Shown here: one piece after another, positions 59,416 through 64,000 of the stretch
How positions within the stretch are numbered: position 1 is the stretch's first letter
Layout of the letters: each line of letters opens with the position of its first letter
Assembly: GCF_019112545.1 (NCBI RefSeq)
Contig: NW_025064949.1
Location: 54,211 to 118,210 of the forward strand
DNA: 64,000 nt
Direction of reading: 5' to 3'
DNA from: Guyanagaster necrorhizus
Taxonomy: Eukaryota > Basidiomycota > Agaricomycetes > Agaricales > Physalacriaceae
Program-made: the position numbers and the translations under genes
The notes under the pieces: model-generated
Databases searched by the model: none
Told to the model about the DNA's origin: nothing
What the model saw: only the letters and a program-made list of their open reading frames with translations

Positions 59416-60889
59416 CTATTTGCCGGTCCTCCGGAGTTTCCACAGTGACTTTATTGGTCCAGCTGAAGATGCCTCATCTATATCTCCCTCAGCGAGTGAA
59501 CTCGACATCACTACAGGTTCCGGATCCTCTGAACAGCCTCGGGCCAGGAAACGGTCAAGTGGATGGTTCCAGAAACTTTTGCAATCTTTATCCCGGATAT
59601 CAGGGAAATTTCGCGCAGGTACGAATGTTTTCCGGAGAGGAGAGGGACACGATGGGAATGTAATATTCAAAGTACCCTGCTTCAAGTTCTGAACTTCCAT
59701 CTCGAGCAGGGAGATCCGCTGTTCCTGTTCCTTGAAGCGACTATAAATAATTTCGAAGAACTCGGCATGAGAAAAGATATGCCTTTCGTCTAGAGACAAA
59801 CTCTGTATAACGTGTGAGAGCGCTTCAGTGTTGTAAGAAGGGGAAACGGACAGAAATCTCTGATGACATTGGATCAATATCCATAGTATCACAGGACAGA
59901 TTGGCAGGCGGGATGATGAACTCAAATCTGTTGATGCCGCTGTTTCAAAGTCTTTCCCCCAAATCCCTGTTTTGTTCCAAAGTTCAAGATACTTCAGGGC
60001 AGAATGAGATGATGGAAGCTCATCGGCCGGATCCCATACCCAATCGCCCTGATGTTCCTTCAAACCACGCATCCAATGGTATAGCGTGATACCGCCCTCT
60101 ATCTGCCCCTCGTGGAGCTTAAATCCTTTATACCCCTTCAAAACCCATCTCTTCCAGTCTAGATGCAACCATATGAACATTTTATCAGAAAGGACTATCT
60201 TAGAACACACCAAGCTTAACGGGATCCTTCTCATACTCTTCTTTTCCGTACGAATCCCAAAACTCCTGAACATTCCCTGGATCAGAAAGAAGCCAACCCA
60301 GATGATATCTCACGAGCGCCCTGTCGAACGCCTTGCAGAGCCATGTATGCTTCATTCCCACACCCATGGCTCTCCGAGCTGCTCTCAGCATGGCATCGCA
60401 CAGCCGCGCAACATGAAGTATCCCTCCTTTCAACTCATCCCATTCCTTCTTCTGAAACTTTGCGTCAACAGAGAGAACCAGCTGGAGAGATGTCCATTGA
60501 AAGTCGGCAGCGAACATGAGAGGGATACGGTATGGAGTAGGGATGTCCGTCGTTGATCCGTCTCCCAATGTGACGGTAGTCCACCGGCCCTAGTGGGGCG
60601 GTCTACCCAGAACGGAGAAGCAATGCGTGACGAGGAATTTGATGACGTCGGCTTTCGACCAATCAACGGTGTCCAGATAGTCGAGTTCAGCAGGGTGTCT
60701 CCAACCATATATATTATCCAGTTTCGGCAAGGGGGAGCGCGATAGAGGGGCGATGATATCGTTGTCAGAAGGCCCTTCCTTTTTTACGACAGCAACAGAA
60801 AATGATTTATAGTTTCGTACTTTTTTCTGGAGCGTTCGGTGGCCGGGACTTGGTTTTGAGCTGTATGACTCATTGGTAATTCGTACCAT
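59416..60889 (-). CDS. Hypothetical protein with an in-frame TAG or cryptic intron
   Basis: Minus strand. From ATG 60889 the frame runs MVRITNESYSSKPSPGH... to 60211. An intron 60210-60159 (GTGTGT...CTAG, 52 bases) joins in phase to 60158-59416. Together this is about 473 codons. Codon 100 is TAG (60592-60590), between FLVTHCFSVLGRPPH and GRWTTVTLGDGSTTD. Both sides look coding, so it is either a premature stop or the acceptor of a 57-base in-frame intron starting GTCATC. Segments such as WDELKGGILHVARLCDAMLR and FKEQEQRISLLEMEVQNLKQ (coiled coil) are readable. An upstream exon ending before a GTAAGC...CTCAG intron (near 60961-60903) is likely. No family is recognised. Confidence 0.55.
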
Positions 60890-60961
60890 ATTGTTGTATG
60901 CGCTGAGACCGTACATGTGAGACAAAAATTTATGGTGGTTGCGATATCACGCGGCTTACCG

Positions 60962-62880
60962 TGTGAGACGTGACGGCCTGAGGTCGTTGCTTCGAATGCA
61001 GTCGGGCCCACGGCGATCCCAAGTCTGAACAGCACAAAGGCTGGTGGTAGAAGAGAACTGGCGACCTTCCCGAAATGGAAGTGACCGTCTTGATTTCATA
61101 CCGTGGTGACGACTTGTCTCGGCTCGGAATTGAACGATACCGCCGTTTCAAATATCTGATAGATGGAAGTGATATTCTGATTTTAACCCTGCAGTGAGTA
61201 AACGTCAGGCGTGGCGAAATCATTCAGCGTTTAAATTTAGAATTTACAGAACGCATACCACGGACCGCGGTGGCAACTGAGTCTGAGACTCCGGCGAACC
61301 TCAGCAACGCAGCACTTGGCTCTATGGAGAACAAACCCCCATTAACTCTTCAGAGCGGAAAATTTCCCAATATCGAGTATTCGAATCGTTGGAGCTTTTC
61401 GTAAGGTTTGTGATCTTAAATTTCGACATATACTGGTAGAGACAAGGAAAGGTCTGCACAAGCCGTGAAACAATGTTTCACTTACATCACCCGATTCGAC
61501 ATATTCAACATGCAATTCGAATCTGTCGACATCATCTACTATGCGGTCTGCCATGCTTAACGACATACTGGCTCGGTGCGATCTTTATCCACTTCAAATG
61601 CGAGTATGGGATCGGGAGCCACTTCATGAAAAGGGACAAATTGAAACTTACCGAGATATTGGCACGTATAGTATGACCGAATTTGCGAAGCTTTTATTTC
61701 GTCCTGCAGGGTCCTAATACTGATGCATCGTTGTTTGATAGATCGGCAGTAGAGAAATTCGAACTTCGTGAGCCTGGATGGGATGGCATTGAGCCCTGCA
61801 ACATTGAGAAACTTTACAGTATTAAGCTCCCACCTTCGTTGGACATTTACAAGCCAACTTGCTTGACCCTAGGTCATTAGAATATCGGCGAGTTCATGTG
61901 CACACAATCGGTCTTATAACTTCTTAGTATCCATTCCAACATTTATCTCATTCAAAAAACCCTGTTTTCTCAAGATCATAATTCACCGTATTGTTTTTAT
62001 GCTTCAATCCAATGGCATTGTATCTGAAATAGTTCGGATTGGATATTCCCTGAAATAACAGCCTGAGCAATGACAACGTGATTAAAACTTTGTCTGAACG
62101 ATGAGGTCCTGTCATAAACCAGCTGGATGAAGAATTTCAGGGAAGTGCGGCCTTGAAAACCGTTGGTCTGCAGACCCAAAGCTTTTCTCAGGATGTCAAT
62201 ATTCTCAGAAGGTCATTCCCAGACATGTTCACAGGACATTTCCTCGAATCACAGTCGCAGTACACTTTTACACTTTAATATATAAATATATACAACCTCT
62301 GCATTCTCAAAACTGGTAATTATACAGAGTATAGGAGTACCGCTCCCCACCCCAGTTCGAATGACATCATCGCCAGATTTGACCGAAAATTGTGTGCGCT
62401 GGCGTGTAGCCTGCCTTGCCTATTCCTGTAAAATCATTCTTTACTGCAGTCGTTCTTCCGGAAAAACATGAATCACATAACCAAGGGATATTATATAGTT
62501 GTATCCTTCCAAAGGCTTGAAACGAAATATCGGATCCTATCTTTGTGGGCTTTAATTGTCCCGACCATTACAGTCTGGGGTAGGAGAGTGCCTCTTCCAA
62601 AAAGGGTGTAGAAGGCACCCATCGTCCGAACTAGGAGTCACTCTTAGTTCTAGGAGAGCGGGTGTATTAAGTCTACGAGTCTGATCGCCTACTATGCTTA
62701 GCGCCAGGTTCAGCTTTCATCACTCCACATTATGTTAATTGTGAAGTCTTCCCTTGGTGTTTAAACGGAAGTATCGCCACCACTGGTATGTGAACGAAGA
62801 AAGGCTACTCGTTATTAGGATACGCCGATCAAGATACCCTAAAGAAAGAAAGAAACGAACATCAGTCATATGATAAATCC
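60962..62880. other. Upstream exons of the previous gene, then mostly empty
   Basis: Near 60960-61040 a frame (WDRRGPDCIRSNDLRPSR) may be the previous exon of the minus-strand gene. On the plus strand 61541-61880 two frames look coding-like (MLNDILARCDLYPLQMRVWD and, from 61710, GPNTDASLFDRSAVEKF) but could not be spliced. From 61900 to 62880 I see no gene. Confidence 0.35.
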
Positions 62881-63193
62881 GTCAGAACTCCTACAAAGTT
62901 CCATATTTGCCTTTGCCCCTCATCGACATCGTTGTTAACAATTTTCTGGTCTCGCAATCACCAGGCGCGCTTTCCTGTCTCCAGTTCCTAGACTGCGAAT
63001 ACCCCAAAGGAAGCGTAACGAACACCTCCGGCGATAGCAAAGGCACACTCTTTCTCTCCGGCACCGACTCGTGGTCTCCGTGCCACAACCATGAGGAGCC
63101 AGAAGAGGGGGCAGAGGAAGTGCCCGTCGAGGAGTAAGCCGACCATCGGCTCCCCGAAACACGACCATTGATATCAGCTGCTCCCAACAAAGA

Positions 63194-64000
63194 TCACTTG
63201 GTGTCATTACTGGGAACCATCTGCCAAGGGAGCGTCAACCATGGCGATTTCACCGTAGGCATCAGCTCGGCCTTGGGATGTACCTCCGGCGTCGGCGGCA
63301 TGATGCAGAGGCTGAAGGAACACTCGTGCTTCTCCTGTTCTTTCTCCTCGGTCAAGCTATCTCGTTCAACAAATTTCCACCGTACTACTTTCCCTTCTTT
63401 GATGCCTAGTACTCGATTTAACCATTTTTTTGAAAGCGTTCCTGCTTTCTACGAAATAGACAAGGAGAATCAGACCGAGAAAACTGAAGAACCCAATGAC
63501 AAGGACGATTAGCTGGTGGCGCGGAAGAGAATAGTCTTTAGGTGAAGTCTGCGGCGTTGCAGTGTGCGAAGGACCGACAGAAACTGGGGATGAAAGGTCA
63601 GAAGTTGCAGAAGGGGTTGTAGGTGTAATAAGGTCGTGTTGCTGCTTCGCCAAAGATACTGAGGTTGGAATGATTACCAGGCCCTGTCCTACTCGGATTG
63701 TGTTGGTACTATTAGGCATTCGTACCGTCGAAGATGAGCTGGATAGGATATAAATGCTACTCGCCGCATCTTGCAGTGTCGGAGTCAGACTGGGCGACTC
63801 GGTATAGCTTGGCGAGTGCCACAAGTAGCTCCTGGTGGTAGGCGATGCCAGGAATGCAGATATAGCATCCTCCGTCGGATCCTTGCTATGAGATTCCGTC
63901 GGTATTGCACTTGTTGGCTCCTCGGTTTGCGCATCCGACCTTGGAGTTGGCGACGGCGCCTGAGTATCGTCCTGAGAGTTTGATGTCATGATCTGCGAAT
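63194..64000 (-). CDS. Single-pass membrane protein, Ser/Thr-rich, partial
   Basis: Minus strand, open to the right window edge, so the true start probably lies outside. ATG 63989 is internal or alternative. About 150 residues of Ser/Thr/Pro-rich sequence, likely glycosylated and outside the cell, lead to a helix LIVLVIGFFSFLGLILLVYF at about 63500-63440. The cytosolic tail reads in another frame after a run of seven A (plus-strand T run 63425-63431), giving WLNRVLGIKEGKVVRWKFVE and EEKEQEKHECSFSLCIMPPT up to TGA 63196-63194. The frame change at the homopolymer is a real lesion or a base-calling error. After the TGA the same frame stays open to 62891 (GAADINGRVSGSRWS...). The layout resembles fungal wall-stress sensors only in general form. 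Confidence 0.6.

Noticed and set aside
1..64000. CRISPR arrays, bacterial operons or rRNA genes
   Set aside because: No direct-repeat/spacer arrays, Shine-Dalgarno-led gene runs or rRNA motifs are visible. The sequence is eukaryotic in intron structure.

Overview
The window looks like a piece of a filamentous basidiomycete (Agaricomycete) nuclear genome. The evidence is short introns of about 45-70 bases that restore long reading frames, LTR retrotransposons of the Ty3/gypsy and Ty1/copia types, and fragments of typical fungal genes: a NACHT-type NLR, an F-box protein, saccharopine dehydrogenase and an aldo/keto reductase. All calls come from reading the sequence by eye. Nothing was searched or computed.

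Layout. Positions 1-6600 hold a Ty3/gypsy element on the minus strand, cut by the left edge and broken by stop codons. Positions 7915-15336 hold a degenerate NACHT/NLR gene. Its 5' part is split by a complete but decayed Ty1/copia element (8086-13030) with two 203-bp LTRs, a 5-bp target duplication, a primer site and a polypurine tract. Positions 16-29 kb are a mostly gene-bearing segment: an F-box protein gene, a LYS1 (saccharopine dehydrogenase) pseudogene, a putative membrane protein, a single-exon hypothetical gene and two well-resolved multi-exon genes. Positions 29.3-53.7 kb form a long gene-poor zone with almost no CG dinucleotides. It opens with a near-perfect 220-bp palindrome and contains copia remnants, decayed copies of metabolic genes (an ERG26-like sterol dehydrogenase and a GRE2-like reductase), a lone LTR, and one intact small cysteine-rich secreted protein. 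A CG-bearing copia element (about 35.5-38.66 kb) sits inside this zone. From 53.7 kb to the end normal gene-bearing sequence returns: a small three-exon gene, the 3' half of an aldo/keto reductase, a coiled-coil protein gene, an opposed hypothetical gene with an in-frame TAG, and a partial membrane protein gene at the right edge.

The unifying signal is CpG decay. Almost all stop codons in the gypsy and first copia elements are TGA, and they usually stand where arginine (CGA) is expected. At two places the copia LTRs read TG in one copy and CA in the other, as expected if an ancestral CG was deaminated on opposite strands. The depleted zones have fairly sharp borders, and one border falls inside the NLR gene. 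This fits cytosine methylation of transposon-rich chromatin followed by deamination, although methylation itself cannot be read from sequence.
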